Below, piece after piece: positions 32,472 through 41,207 of a stretch of DNA of 64,000 nt (position 1 is its first letter; each line of letters starts with the position of its first letter). The position numbers and the translations under genes are program-made. Source of the stretch: Armatimonadota bacterium (GTDB lineage: Bacteria; Sysuimicrobiota; Sysuimicrobiia; Sysuimicrobiales; Sysuimicrobiaceae); NCBI GenBank assembly GCA_031460175.1, contig JAVKGW010000008.1, positions 1-64,000 of the forward strand. Reading direction: 5' to 3'. The notes below the pieces were generated by a model. The model was given only the letters and a program-made list of their open reading frames with translations, was not told where the DNA came from and made no database searches.

Positions 32472-35400
32472 CTACCCCGCCCGCCGCCGGACCACGGGGA
32501 CCGGGGTCTTGACGGCTTCCGGCACCTTGGGGCGCACGGCCCACAGGAGCTCGGGCCAGGCCTGCCGGCGTTGCAGGAGCCACTGGGCCCGAGCGCTGTA
32601 GGTCGCCTCGAAGTAGCGGGCGAGGAGCCGGTGCAGCGCCTCCGCTTCCTCCTCGGAGAGCGCTTCCACCTCCACGAACTCCGGGTTGATCCGGCGCTCG
32701 AGAACCCGGCGATCCATGAGCACGAAGGCCTTTCCGCCCGTCATGCCGGCTCCGAAGTTCCTGCCCACAGGCCCCAGCACCACCACCATCCCGCCCGTCA
32801 TGTACTCGCAGCAGTGGTCGCCCGCGCCCTCCACCACCGCCACCGCGCCGCTGTTGCGTACCGCGAACCGCTCCCCGGCCCGTCCCGCCGCGAACAGCAC
32901 CCCGCCCGTGGCGCCGTACAGGGCGGTGTTGCCCAGGATCACGTGCCGGTGGCTTTGCCGCCGCAGCTCCGGCGGCGGCACCAGCACGATCTCCCCACCG
33001 CTCATCCCCTTGCCCACGTAGTCGTTGGCCTCCCCCACGAGGCGGAAGTGCATCCCGGGCACCAGAAACGCCCCGAAGCTCTGACCCGCAGCGCCCTCGA
33101 ACTCCAAGCGCAGGGTGCCCTCCGGGAGCCCCTCGTCTCCCCACCGGGCCGCGATCTCGCCCGCGAGGGTCGCGCCCACCGTGCGGTCCCGGTTGGTGAT
33201 GGGATGATGCCCGGTGGCCGGGGTCCCCCGCTCGATGGTGTCCCGGTACTGCTGGACCAGGAGCTGATTCAGGGCTCCCTCCACCCGAATCGGTGGGTTC
33301 CAGCTCCCCCGGGCAGGCCCTTCCACGGGCTCCAGGAGCTTCGAGAGGTCCAGCCGCTCGGACTTCGGCAACGGAACGTCCTCCCGGACCCGCAGCAGAT
33401 CCACCCGGCCGATGATCTCCTCTAGGCTCCGGACCCCGAGCCGTGCAAGCCACCGTCGCACGTCCTCCGCGAGGGCACGGAAGAAGGCCTCCACCCGCTC
33501 GGGGGTACCGGGGAACTTGGCCCGCAGGTCCTCCCGCTGGGTGGCGATGCCCACGGGGCAGGTGTTGGAGTGGCACTGCCGGGCCATCACGCACCCCAGG
33601 GCCACCAGGGCCGTGGTCCCGAACCCGTACTCGTCCGCCCCCAGCAGGGCCGCCAAGATCACGTCCCGACCCACCTTGAACCCGCCGTCCACCCGGACCC
33701 GGACCCGGTCCCGCAGGTTGTTGCGCACCAGCGCCACCCGGGTCTCCGCGAGCCCCACCTCCCAGGGGAGACCCGCGTTCTTGATGGAGTCGAGGGGGGA
33801 AGCCCCGGTTCCGCCCTCGTGCCCGCTGATCTGGATCACGTCCGCGTATCCCTTCGCGACTCCGGAGGCGATGGTGCCCACGCCCGTGGTGGCCACCAGC
33901 TTCACGGCCACATGGGCCTCCGGATGGACCTGCTTGAGGTCGTAGATGAGCTGGGCCAGGTCCTCGATGCTGTAGATGTCGTGGTGGGGCGGTGGGGAGA
34001 TGAGCGTGGTGCCCGGCTGGGTCTTGCGCAGCCGGGCGATCTCCTCCGTCACCTTGTGCCCCAAGAGCTGCCCGCCCTCCCCCGGCTTGCTCCCTTGGGC
34101 CATCTTGATCTCCAGCTCCACCGCGGACCGCAGGTACCCCGCGGTGACCCCGAACCGGCCGCTGGCCACCTGCTTGATGGTGGTGTTGGGCCAGTCGCCG
34201 TTGGGGCGGCGCTTGCGGCGCTCGGGATCCTCCCCGCCCTCGCCGCTGTTGCTGCGCATGCCCAGGCGGTTCGCGGCGATGGCCAGGGTCTCGTGGGCCT
34301 CCCGGGAGAGGGCCCCGTGGGACATGGCGGAGATCACGAACCGCCGGAGGATGGCCTCCGCGGGCTCCACCTCCTCAAGGGGCACCGGAGGCCCCGCGGG
34401 CACGATCTCCAGGAGATCCCGCAATGCCTGAGGGGGCCGCCGCGTGGCGGTCTCCACCAGGGCTTGGAAGTCCTCCGGGCGGCCGCTCTGGCTCACCCGG
34501 TGGATGGCCTTCACCACCGCGGGCTCGTACCCGTGGGTCTCCCCGCCGTGCCGGTACCGGTAGAACCCGATGTCCGGCAGGTCCGGGTGCTCCCGGGCCC
34601 GGCAGTACGCCGCATGCCGCCGCAGGACGTCCTGCGCGATGGCCTCGAGCCCCACCCCGGGCGCGTGGACGGGGGTCCCGGTGAAGTACCGGGCCACCAG
34701 CTCCTCATCCAGCCCGATGGCCTCGAAGATCTGGGCCCCGCAGTACGCCGCGAAGGGCGCGATGCCCATCTTGGCCATGACCTTCAGCAGACCCGCCTCC
34801 AGGGCCTTCCGGAGCTTCGCGGCCCCGTCCGGGTGCAGCCGATCCGCGGTCTCCAGGGCCAGATACGGGAAGATTGCCTCCGCCCCGTAGCCCGCAAGAC
34901 AGCACACGTGGTGCACCTCCCGGGCCTCCCCGGTCTCCACCACCAACCCCGCCCGCATCCGCAGGCCTTCCCGGATCAGGTGGTGGTGGACCGCGCCCAC
35001 CGCGAGCAGCATGGGAATGGGAGCCCGATGGGGACTCACGTTCCGGTCGCTGAGCACGAGGATCCCCGCTCCCTCGCGCACGGCCCTTGCGGCCTGCTCC
35101 ACGAGCTCCTCCAAGGCCGACCGGAGGGACTCAGCCCCGCCCGCGGGATCGAACAGGGCCTCAAGCCGTACCGCCCGGAACGGACAGGCGGGGCTCAGGA
35201 GCCACTGGAACTCTTCAGGGGCCAGGATGGGACTCGGGAGGTGCACGAGGTCCGCATGCTCCGGGGTCTCCTCCAGCAGCGACCGCCGCGGCCCCAGCAA
35301 CACGTCCAGGGACATCACCGTGTGCTCCCGCAGGGAGTCAATGGGGGGGTTGGTGACCTGCGCGAACCGCTGCCGGAAGAACTGGTACAAAAGCCGCGGG

Positions 35401-36902
35401 TGGTGCGAGAGGGCACTGGGCGGGGTGTCGTCGCCCATGGACCCCACCGCGTCCTTTCCCTCCGCGGCCATGGCGGCCAACACCCGCTGCAGGTCCTCCT
35501 TGGTGTAGCCGAAGGCCAGGTGCAGCGCGTGCAGGGACTCCTCCCCGTTCCCGGAGGTCACGGAGGGCGCCGGGGCCTTTCCCGCCTCCCGGATGCGCTG
35601 GGCCCACGCCGCGTACGGACGGCGACGGCTCAGGTTCTGAAGGATCTCCGCGTGGTGCTGGACCGTCCCACAGCGGAGGTCCACGGCGATCATCTGGCCC
35701 GGACCGAGCCGGCCCCGCCCCAGGATCCGCCCGGGTGCCAGGGAGAGAACCCCCACCTCGCTCCCCGCGATCACCAGCCCGTCCCGGGTGATGGTGTACC
35801 GGGCGGGCCGAAGACCATTCCGGTCTAGAGCCATCCCGATCACCTGGCCGTCGAAGAACGCCAGGGCCGCGGGCCCGTCCCAGGGTTCCATCAGGCAGGC
35901 GTGATACCGGTAGAAGCCGCGGACCTCCGGATCCAGCTCCGGATCCTTCTCCCAGGCCTCCGGCACCAGCATCCGCACCACGTGGAGCAGGTCCCGGCCG
36001 CTGCGGCGAAGCAGCTCCGCCGCGTTGTCCAGCATGGCGCTGTCACTGCCGTCGAGCTGGATGATGGGCACGAGATCTCCCACCGCCTCGTCCCACAGAG
36101 GACTGCGGAGCTCCGGCTCCCGGGCCCGCATCCAGTGGATGTTGCCCAGCAGGGTGTTGATCTCCCCGTTGTGGGCCAGCAGCCGGAAGGGCTGCGCGAG
36201 AGGCCAGGAGGGGTTGGTGTTGGTGCTGTAGCGCTGGTGGAAGACCGCGGCCTGCACGGAGAAATCGGGATCCTGCAGGTCCAGGTAGAACTGTTCCAGC
36301 TGGGGCGCGCTCACCAGGGCCTTGTACACGATGGTCCGACACGAGAGGGAGGGGATGTAGGCGCCCAGCGGCCTGACACGCCGCTCGATGCGCCGGCGCA
36401 GGCGGTACAGGAGACGCTCGAACGCCTCCTCCTCCAGGCCGTCGGGCTGGCGCAGGAACACCTGCTCGATCCACGGAAGGGTCGCGAGCGCATACTCGCC
36501 CAGGGCCTTGGGCTGCACGGGGACCTTGCGCCAGCCCAGAAGCGGCACGCCGAGCGCCGCGAACTCCGCCTCGCAGGCCCTGCGGCACACCTCCCGTGCC
36601 TCCACCTCCCGGGGGAGGAAGAACATCCCCACCGCGAAGGCGGGGATCTCCCCCCGGATCCCCATCTCGTGCAGGATCCGGCGGAACATCCCCTTCGGGA
36701 TCTGGGTGAGGATCCCCGCCCCATCCCCCGTCCGGCCGTCCGCGGCCTGGGCCCCGCGATGGGTCAGGTTCCGCAGGGCCTGCAAGGCCAGGCGCAGAAC
36801 CGCGTGGGAGGCAGTTCCGTCCGTGCGGGCCACAAAGCCTACCCCGCAGGCGTCCCGCTCCCTCAGGAGGGTTCGCAGATCCAAGTGATCCGTCCACGAC
36901 AT
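32472..36902 (-). CDS. gltB: Glutamate synthase large subunit
   Basis: The 1476-residue enzyme has an N-terminal glutamine amidotransferase domain whose nucleophile is Cys19 in ACGVGF (about 18 residues would be removed), a central domain, an FMN-binding synthase domain with a 3Fe-4S cysteine set (CHSNTCPVGIATQ), and a C-terminal GXGXG beta-helix domain. It makes two glutamates from glutamine and 2-oxoglutarate. No gltD small subunit is adjacent, so the electron donor may be ferredoxin or a separately encoded GltD. I chose ATG 36902 because the conserved N-terminus begins there. The upstream leader has a terminator-like hairpin and a palindromic operator. Confidence 0.95.
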   Translation of the reverse strand: MSWTDHLDLRTLLRERDACGVGFVARTDGTASHAVLRLALQALRNLTHRGAQAADGRTGDGAGILTQIPKGMFRRILHEMGIRGEIPAFAVGMFFLPREVEAREVCRRACEAEFAALGVPLLGWRKVPVQPKALGEYALATLPWIEQVFLRQPDGLEEEAFERLLYRLRRRIERRVRPLGAYIPSLSCRTIVYKALVSAPQLEQFYLDLQDPDFSVQAAVFHQRYSTNTNPSWPLAQPFRLLAHNGEINTLLGNIHWMRAREPELRSPLWDEAVGDLVPIIQLDGSDSAMLDNAAELLRRSGRDLLHVVRMLVPEAWEKDPELDPEVRGFYRYHACLMEPWDGPAALAFFDGQVIGMALDRNGLRPARYTITRDGLVIAGSEVGVLSLAPGRILGRGRLGPGQMIAVDLRCGTVQHHAEILQNLSRRRPYAAWAQRIREAGKAPAPSVTSGNGEESLHALHLAFGYTKEDLQRVLAAMAAEGKDAVGSMGDDTPPSALSHHPRLLYQFFRQRFAQVTNPPIDSLREHTVMSLDVLLGPRRSLLEETPEHADLVHLPSPILAPEEFQWLLSPACPFRAVRLEALFDPAGGAESLRSALEELVEQAARAVREGAGILVLSDRNVSPHRAPIPMLLAVGAVHHHLIREGLRMRAGLVVETGEAREVHHVCCLAGYGAEAIFPYLALETADRLHPDGAAKLRKALEAGLLKVMAKMGIAPFAAYCGAQIFEAIGLDEELVARYFTGTPVHAPGVGLEAIAQDVLRRHAAYCRAREHPDLPDIGFYRYRHGGETHGYEPAVVKAIHRVSQSGRPEDFQALVETATRRPPQALRDLLEIVPAGPPVPLEEVEPAEAILRRFVISAMSHGALSREAHETLAIAANRLGMRSNSGEGGEDPERRKRRPNGDWPNTTIKQVASGRFGVTAGYLRSAVELEIKMAQGSKPGEGGQLLGHKVTEEIARLRKTQPGTTLISPPPHHDIYSIEDLAQLIYDLKQVHPEAHVAVKLVATTGVGTIASGVAKGYADVIQISGHEGGTGASPLDSIKNAGLPWEVGLAETRVALVRNNLRDRVRVRVDGGFKVGRDVILAALLGADEYGFGTTALVALGCVMARQCHSNTCPVGIATQREDLRAKFPGTPERVEAFFRALAEDVRRWLARLGVRSLEEIIGRVDLLRVREDVPLPKSERLDLSKLLEPVEGPARGSWNPPIRVEGALNQLLVQQYRDTIERGTPATGHHPITNRDRTVGATLAGEIAARWGDEGLPEGTLRLEFEGAAGQSFGAFLVPGMHFRLVGEANDYVGKGMSGGEIVLVPPPELRRQSHRHVILGNTALYGATGGVLFAAGRAGERFAVRNSGAVAVVEGAGDHCCEYMTGGMVVVLGPVGRNFGAGMTGGKAFVLMDRRVLERRINPEFVEVEALSEEEAEALHRLLARYFEATYSARAQWLLQRRQAWPELLWAVRPKVPEAVKTPVPVVRRRAG

Positions 36903-36937
36903 CGCGGTCGCCGGCTCCGTCCTGGAAATACGGGAAA

Positions 36938-36969
36938 GCCCGAGAGGGCCGAAGCACGTCCCCTCGGGC
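36938..36969 (-). terminator. Terminator-like hairpin in the gltB leader
   Basis: On the minus strand GCCCGAG and CTCGGGC pair, extended inward by GGG with CCC/CCCU, and are followed by CTTTCCCG. It lies between the gltB promoter and its start codon, 36 bases before the ATG. A hairpin there suggests attenuation. I could not find the tandem hexaloop hairpins that ANTAR proteins bind. Confidence 0.55.
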
Positions 36970-36996
36970 CCGCTTGACCCACTCCGGTTTTCCTCT

Positions 36997-37025
36997 AGGT
37001 AACAATTCCCGGGCGGGAATGTCAA
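36997..37025 (-). promoter_or_regulatory. gltB promoter with palindromic operator between -35 and -10
   Basis: On the minus strand TTGACA (37025-37020) is followed after 17 bp by TTACCT (37002-36997). The spacer holds a perfect palindrome, ATTCCCG-GG-CGGGAAT, at 37005-37020. A protein bound there would block RNA polymerase. The promoter begins only seven bases past the ANTAR regulator stop. The binding protein is unknown. Confidence 0.65.
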
Positions 37026-37031
37026 GGAAGT

Positions 37032-37619
37032 TTATGATAAATCTTGTTGATCAGAGCCGATCCGGGTCAGGATCTCCTCCGCCACCGCCCGCATGGGTCG
37101 CCGGGTGCGCCGGGCCTCCTGCTGGATCCGGCGGTACGCTTCCTCCTCCGTGAGACCCTCCCGGCGCATGAGGATCCCTTTGGCCCGCTCCACGAGCTTG
37201 CGGTCCTGCAGGGTTTGCTCCAGTTCCGCGATGCGGCCCTCCCGCTCCCGCAGATCCCGGAACCGGGCGAGGGCCACCTCGATGGTGGGCACCAGGTCTT
37301 CTTCCTTGATGGGCTTCACGAGGTACCCCAGAACCCCCGCGGCCTGGGCCCGGCGCACCAGCTCCCGTTCGCTGTAGGCGGTGAGCATCACCACGGGGGT
37401 GGGCTGGATTCCCTGGATCTGGCGAGCGGCCTCCAGGCCATCCAGCTCCGGCATCTTGATGTCGAGGATCACCAGGTCCGGCCGCAGCTTGCGCACCAGC
37501 TCCACCGCGCGGCGCCCGTCGGAGGCCTCCCCCACCACCCGATAGCCCCTCTCCTCCAGCATGGACCGAAGCCCCATGCGGATGAGGGATTCGTCGTCCG
37601 CGATCACGATGCGGATCAC
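37032..37619 (-). CDS. ANTAR-domain response regulator (AmiR/NasR/EutV type)
   Basis: The 195-residue protein has a receiver domain with the acidic pair Asp8-Asp9, phospho-acceptor Asp53 (VILDIKMPELDG) and Lys at VKPIKEED, then a coiled linker and a C-terminal ANTAR domain (LVERAKGILMRREGLTEEEA, then RRTRRPMRAVAEEIL). ANTAR regulators bind paired RNA hairpins and stop transcription termination. The start GTG overlaps the kinase stop (GTGA) with GGGAGGTG upstream. The next gene is gltB, whose leader holds a terminator-like hairpin, so gltB is the likely target. Confidence 0.92.
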   Translation of the reverse strand: MIRIVIADDESLIRMGLRSMLEERGYRVVGEASDGRRAVELVRKLRPDLVILDIKMPELDGLEAARQIQGIQPTPVVMLTAYSERELVRRAQAAGVLGYLVKPIKEEDLVPTIEVALARFRDLREREGRIAELEQTLQDRKLVERAKGILMRREGLTEEEAYRRIQQEARRTRRPMRAVAEEILTRIGSDQQDLS

Positions 37620-39259
37620 GACCGCAGCACCTCCCGGGGGATGCGCACCAGGAACACCGCGCCTTCCCGGTTCTCCGCCCGCAGCTCCCCCCGAAGGTCC
37701 TCGTGGACCAGGGTACAGGCGATGCGTAACCCGAGCTCGGAGGAGGCCCGGGGGTCGAAGTCCGGGGGAAGACCCCGGCCGTCGTCCGCCACCTCCAGGA
37801 GCACGTGGGTGGGAGTCTGTCCGAGGCGTACGGTGAGGCGCCCGCGGCTGCGGTCCTGGAAGGCATGCTCGAGAGCGTTCTGCACGAGCTCCGTGACCAC
37901 CAGGGCCGCGGCGGTGGCGGGCTGCGAGGGGAAGTACACGTCCTCGCCCTCCACGGAGACCTCCAGGGCGAGGTGCGGGGGGCACATGTTGGCCACCACC
38001 GCCCGGGCCACCCGATCCAGGACCTCCCGGAGGTTCACCGTGCGGAATCCCTCCAGGGAGAGGATCTCGTGCACCGCGGCGATGCCCAGGACCCGGTTGA
38101 TGGTCTCCGTGAGCACCTCCCGCACCCGAGGATCCGGGTCCTCTCCCAGCTGCAGCCGCAGGAGCATGGCGATGGTCTGGAGGTTGTTTTTCACCCGGTG
38201 GTGCATCTCCCGCACCACCGCGGACCGCATCACGAGGTGGGCGTTCTCGATGGCGAGGGCGGTCTGGGCGGCCAGGGTGGTGAGGAGGCTCACGTCGCCG
38301 GCGGAGAAGGCGTGGGGCTGGGCCCGGTAGCAGTTCAGCACCCCGATGGTGCGGTCCCGGACCCGGAGGGGCACGCACACCATGGAGCGAAGCCCCTGCT
38401 CCCGGGCCAGCTCGGGATCGTAGAACCGGGGGTCCTGGACGAGATCCCGGACCACCTCCACCTCCCCCGTGGCGGCCACCCGGCCCGCGATCCCCTCCCC
38501 GAGGGGGATCGGATCCCGCTCCGTGTACCGGCCGTCCGTGGGGTGCGCCGCGGCCCGGCGCAGGGTGGAGGTTTCCTCGTCCAGGAGCAACAGGCTCACC
38601 AGCCGGGCGTCCAGCATCCGGGCGGCCATCTCCACGATCACCTGCAGCACCTGCTCCAGGTAGAGGGGGGAGGCCAGGGTCTGGCTCAGCTCCGCCAGGG
38701 TACGGAGCTCGTGGAGTTGCCGACGCATGTGGTCGTAGAGCTGAGCCTTCTCGATGGCCCCGCCTGCCAGGTCCGCGATGAGGCTCAACAGTTCGACCTC
38801 CTCCTCCTGGAACTCGTGCTCTGCCCGGGTCTGGACGTTCATGGCGCCCAGGACCCGTCCGCCCACGGTGAGGGGAACCGCCAGCAGGGACCGGAACCGG
38901 TATTCCTGGGTCTCGGGCAGCAACACGAACCGGGGATCCCGCGCGGCGTCGCTGCTCCAGGCGGGCTGTCCGTGCCTGGCGGCCCACCCCGTGAGCCCTT
39001 CTCCCAGGCGCAGCCGGGCCCGACCCACGGCGTCGGGTGCGAGTCCGGTGGTGGCCTTGAGCACCAGGTACTCCCGCTGGGGATCCAGGAGGTAAAGGGA
39101 GCAGGAATCCATCCCCATCACCTCCGCGGTCTTGCGGGTGATGAGGGCCAGGGTGGAGTCCAAGTCCAGGGCCTGGCTGATGGCTCGTCCGATCTCCCGC
39201 AAGGCGGCGATCTCCGCCGCCTTGCGCTGCAGCCGCTGCTGGAGCTCGAGGGGGGTCAT
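37616..39259 (-). CDS. GAF-GAF sensor histidine kinase (HisKA_2 type)
   Basis: The 547-residue protein has a short coiled N-terminus, GAF domain 1 (about 20-170), GAF domain 2 (about 190-345), a HisKA_2 dimerisation domain with EMHHRVKNNLQTIAMLLRLQ (phospho-His near 353-354) and an HATPase with ELVQNALEHAF and ADDGRGLPPDFD. It has no membrane helix, so it senses a cytoplasmic signal through the GAF domains. The layout and the overlapping ANTAR gene match EutW/EutV-type systems. It probably reports nitrogen status, given gltB downstream, but the ligand is unknown. Confidence 0.93.
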   Translation of the reverse strand: MTPLELQQRLQRKAAEIAALREIGRAISQALDLDSTLALITRKTAEVMGMDSCSLYLLDPQREYLVLKATTGLAPDAVGRARLRLGEGLTGWAARHGQPAWSSDAARDPRFVLLPETQEYRFRSLLAVPLTVGGRVLGAMNVQTRAEHEFQEEEVELLSLIADLAGGAIEKAQLYDHMRRQLHELRTLAELSQTLASPLYLEQVLQVIVEMAARMLDARLVSLLLLDEETSTLRRAAAHPTDGRYTERDPIPLGEGIAGRVAATGEVEVVRDLVQDPRFYDPELAREQGLRSMVCVPLRVRDRTIGVLNCYRAQPHAFSAGDVSLLTTLAAQTALAIENAHLVMRSAVVREMHHRVKNNLQTIAMLLRLQLGEDPDPRVREVLTETINRVLGIAAVHEILSLEGFRTVNLREVLDRVARAVVANMCPPHLALEVSVEGEDVYFPSQPATAAALVVTELVQNALEHAFQDRSRGRLTVRLGQTPTHVLLEVADDGRGLPPDFDPRASSELGLRIACTLVHEDLRGELRAENREGAVFLVRIPREVLRS

Positions 39260-39318
39260 CCCAAGGGGATTGTAGGGCTGGAGGCTCCGGCCGCCAAGCG
39301 CGTGCCATAATTGGTACG

Positions 39319-39837
39319 ATGGAGTCTTCCAGCGTGCGAAACCACCGGGAGACCGCCCCCCTCTCCGTGGGGTGCGCGGTCCTCACCATCAGCGACACCC
39401 GGACCCCCCAGACCGACACGGGCGGAAACCTCCTGGTGGAGATGCTGACCGCCCACGGCCACCGGGTGGTGCGCAGGGGGATCGTGCCCGACGAGCGGGA
39501 AGCCATCCGGGGGTGGATCGAGGCGGCAGCCGAGGATCCGGAGGTGCAGGCCATCCTCACCACGGGAGGGACCGGCATCGCACCCCGGGACGTGACCCAT
39601 GAGGTGGTGGCCGAGCTCGTGGAGAAGCGCCTGGAAGGATTCGGGGAGCTGTTCCGGGTGCTCTCCTACCAGGAGGTCGGGCCCGCGGCCATGCTGAGCC
39701 GGGCCATCGGAGGCGTGTACCGGAGAAAGATCCTCCTCAGCATGCCCGGCTCCCCGCACGGGGTGCGCTTGGCCATGGAGAAGCTGGTCCTCCCGGAGCT
39801 GGGGCACTTGGTGCGGGAGGCCGGCCGACCCGGATGA
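39319..39837 (+). CDS. moaB: Molybdenum cofactor biosynthesis protein MoaB/MogA
   Basis: The 172-residue protein has LTISDTRTPQTDTGG, TTGGTGIAPRDVT and SMPGSPHGVRLA, the conserved pattern of MoaB/MogA proteins. These adenylylate molybdopterin before molybdenum insertion. It is divergent from the kinase gene, with 59 bases between, and is followed by the Zur-type promoter. No other Mo-cofactor gene is in the window. Confidence 0.93.
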   Translation: MESSSVRNHRETAPLSVGCAVLTISDTRTPQTDTGGNLLVEMLTAHGHRVVRRGIVPDEREAIRGWIEAAAEDPEVQAILTTGGTGIAPRDVTHEVVAELVEKRLEGFGELFRVLSYQEVGPAAMLSRAIGGVYRRKILLSMPGSPHGVRLAMEKLVLPELGHLVREAGRPG

Positions 39838-39864
39838 GCACCGGCCGGACGGACCTGTCCCGGG

Positions 39865-39914
39865 TTGACGGGCCGCGGATGGGAAGGTAGAATTGAAACC
39901 GAAACTCGATTTCA
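39865..39914 (+). promoter_or_regulatory. Promoter and Fur/Zur-type operator of the zinc uptake operon
   Basis: TTGACG (39865-39870) is followed after 17 bp by TAGAAT (39888-39893). The inverted repeat TGAAACCGA (39894-39902) and TCGATTTCA (39906-39914), separated by AAC, has one mismatched pair and sits on the transcription start. This is where a Fur-family repressor would act. The next gene is such a regulator, so autoregulation together with znuACB is likely. Confidence 0.75.
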
Positions 39915-39927
39915 TCCCTGTCTCACC

Positions 39928-40332
39928 GTGCGGAACCGGCCGCCCCACCGCCTCACCCCGCAGCGCCGGGCCGTGCTCCGGGCCCTGGAGGAACTGGGGT
40001 GCGCGCAGGACGTGGACGCCATCCACGCCCGCGCCCGTCAGTTCCTGCCCCGGATCGGCCGGGTCACCGTGTACCGCACCCTGGACCTGCTCCAGGCCCA
40101 AGGACTCGTGGAGACCCTGCACCTGGGAGACGGCCGAACCCGGTACGAGCTCGTCCGCGCGCACCACCACCACCTCATCTGCCTGCGGTGCGGGAGGCTG
40201 GAACCCTTCGAGGGATGCAACGTGGCGGCCCTGGCGCGGGTCGCCCGGACCCGCGGGTTCCGGGTCACCGGACACCGGCTTGAGCTCGTGGGCTACTGCG
40301 CCGGCTGTCAGGAGCCGGAGGGGATCCCGTGA
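39928..40332 (+). CDS. zur: Fur-family regulator, probably Zur
   Basis: The 134-residue protein has the Fur winged helix (LTPQRRAVLRALEELG, GRVTVYRTLDLLQAQGLV), a His-rich metal region (RAHHHHLICLRCGRL) and a C-terminal CAGC; the two Cys-x2-Cys pairs form the structural zinc site. It is fused by a four-base overlap to znuA, and the operon promoter carries a Fur-like inverted repeat, so zinc sensing is the best guess. PerR or Fur specificity cannot be excluded. The start GTG 39928 is chosen from homology; no clear ribosome-binding site precedes it. Confidence 0.82.
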   Translation: MRNRPPHRLTPQRRAVLRALEELGCAQDVDAIHARARQFLPRIGRVTVYRTLDLLQAQGLVETLHLGDGRTRYELVRAHHHHLICLRCGRLEPFEGCNVAALARVARTRGFRVTGHRLELVGYCAGCQEPEGIP

Positions 40333-41207
40333 GGCGCATCCTTCTCCTCGCACTTCCCCTGCTCCTCCTCGGGGCGGTGGAGGCCGCGGGCCCGCAGAGG
40401 CCCCTCGCCGTGGCCACCTTCTATCCCCTCTACGAGTTCACCCGGCGCGTGGCCGCCGGCCGCTTCGGGGTGCGGCAGCTCGTCCCCGCGGGGATGGAGG
40501 TACACCATTACGAGCCTACGCCCCGGGATCTCCTTCTCCTCCGTCGGACTCGGGTGCTCTTCTACAACGGGGCCGGGCTGGAGCCGTGGGTCGAAAAGCT
40601 CCGGCCTGAACTCCCCAAGGACGTGCTGCTGGTCAATACCACGGAGGGTCTGCCGCTCCTGCGGCCCCGACCCGGAGCGGCCGTGGATCCGCACGTGTGG
40701 CTCGACCCCGTACTGGCGCAGGAGCAGGTGGAGCGAATCCGGGCAGGCCTTTCCCGGGCGGATCCGGAGGGCTCGGAGGTCTACCGGCGCAACGCACGGC
40801 GGATCCGGGCCGAGCTCGCCGCCCTCCACGAGAGATTTCGGGAGCGCTTGAGAAGATGCCGCACCCGGACCTTCATCACCGCACACGCGGCTTTCGGGTA
40901 TCTGGCCCGGCGGTACGGGCTCGAGATGATCCCCATCACGGGACTCGCGCCGGAGGCGGAACCCTCCCCGGCGAAGATCCGGGAGGTGGTGCGGCTGGCC
41001 CGACGGTACGGCGTGCGCGTGGTCTACTTCGAGTCCCCCCCCACCCGCCGGATCGCGGAGGCCATCGCCCGGGAAGTGGGGGCCCACACCGCGGTGTTGC
41101 ACCCTCTCGAGACCCTCCATCCGGAAGAGCAGAACCGGGGACGGACGTACTTCACCGTGATGGCGGAGAACCTCCGCCAGCTGGCCCATGGACTGGAGTG
41201 CCGCTAG
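40329..41207 (+). CDS. znuA: Zinc/manganese ABC transporter substrate-binding protein
   Basis: The 292-residue cluster A-I binding protein has a signal peptide (about 1-20), FYPLYEF, then metal ligands in VHHYEPTP, VDPHVWLDP and TAHAAFGYLARRYGL, and the EPSPAKI helix typical of ZnuA/TroA. It lacks the His-rich loop of E. coli ZnuA. It should bind Zn2+ (possibly Mn2+) outside the membrane. The GTG start overlaps the regulator stop, and its end overlaps the ATPase gene by 20 bases. Confidence 0.9.
   Translation: MRRILLLALPLLLLGAVEAAGPQRPLAVATFYPLYEFTRRVAAGRFGVRQLVPAGMEVHHYEPTPRDLLLLRRTRVLFYNGAGLEPWVEKLRPELPKDVLLVNTTEGLPLLRPRPGAAVDPHVWLDPVLAQEQVERIRAGLSRADPEGSEVYRRNARRIRAELAALHERFRERLRRCRTRTFITAHAAFGYLARRYGLEMIPITGLAPEAEPSPAKIREVVRLARRYGVRVVYFESPPTRRIAEAIAREVGAHTAVLHPLETLHPEEQNRGRTYFTVMAENLRQLAHGLECR

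Noticed and set aside
33570-35828. 752-codon frame on the plus strand.
   Set aside because: It is antisense to gltB, and its translation is His/Gly/Arg-rich without any domain.
37805-39310. 501-codon frame on the plus strand.
   Set aside because: It is a shadow of the histidine kinase gene.
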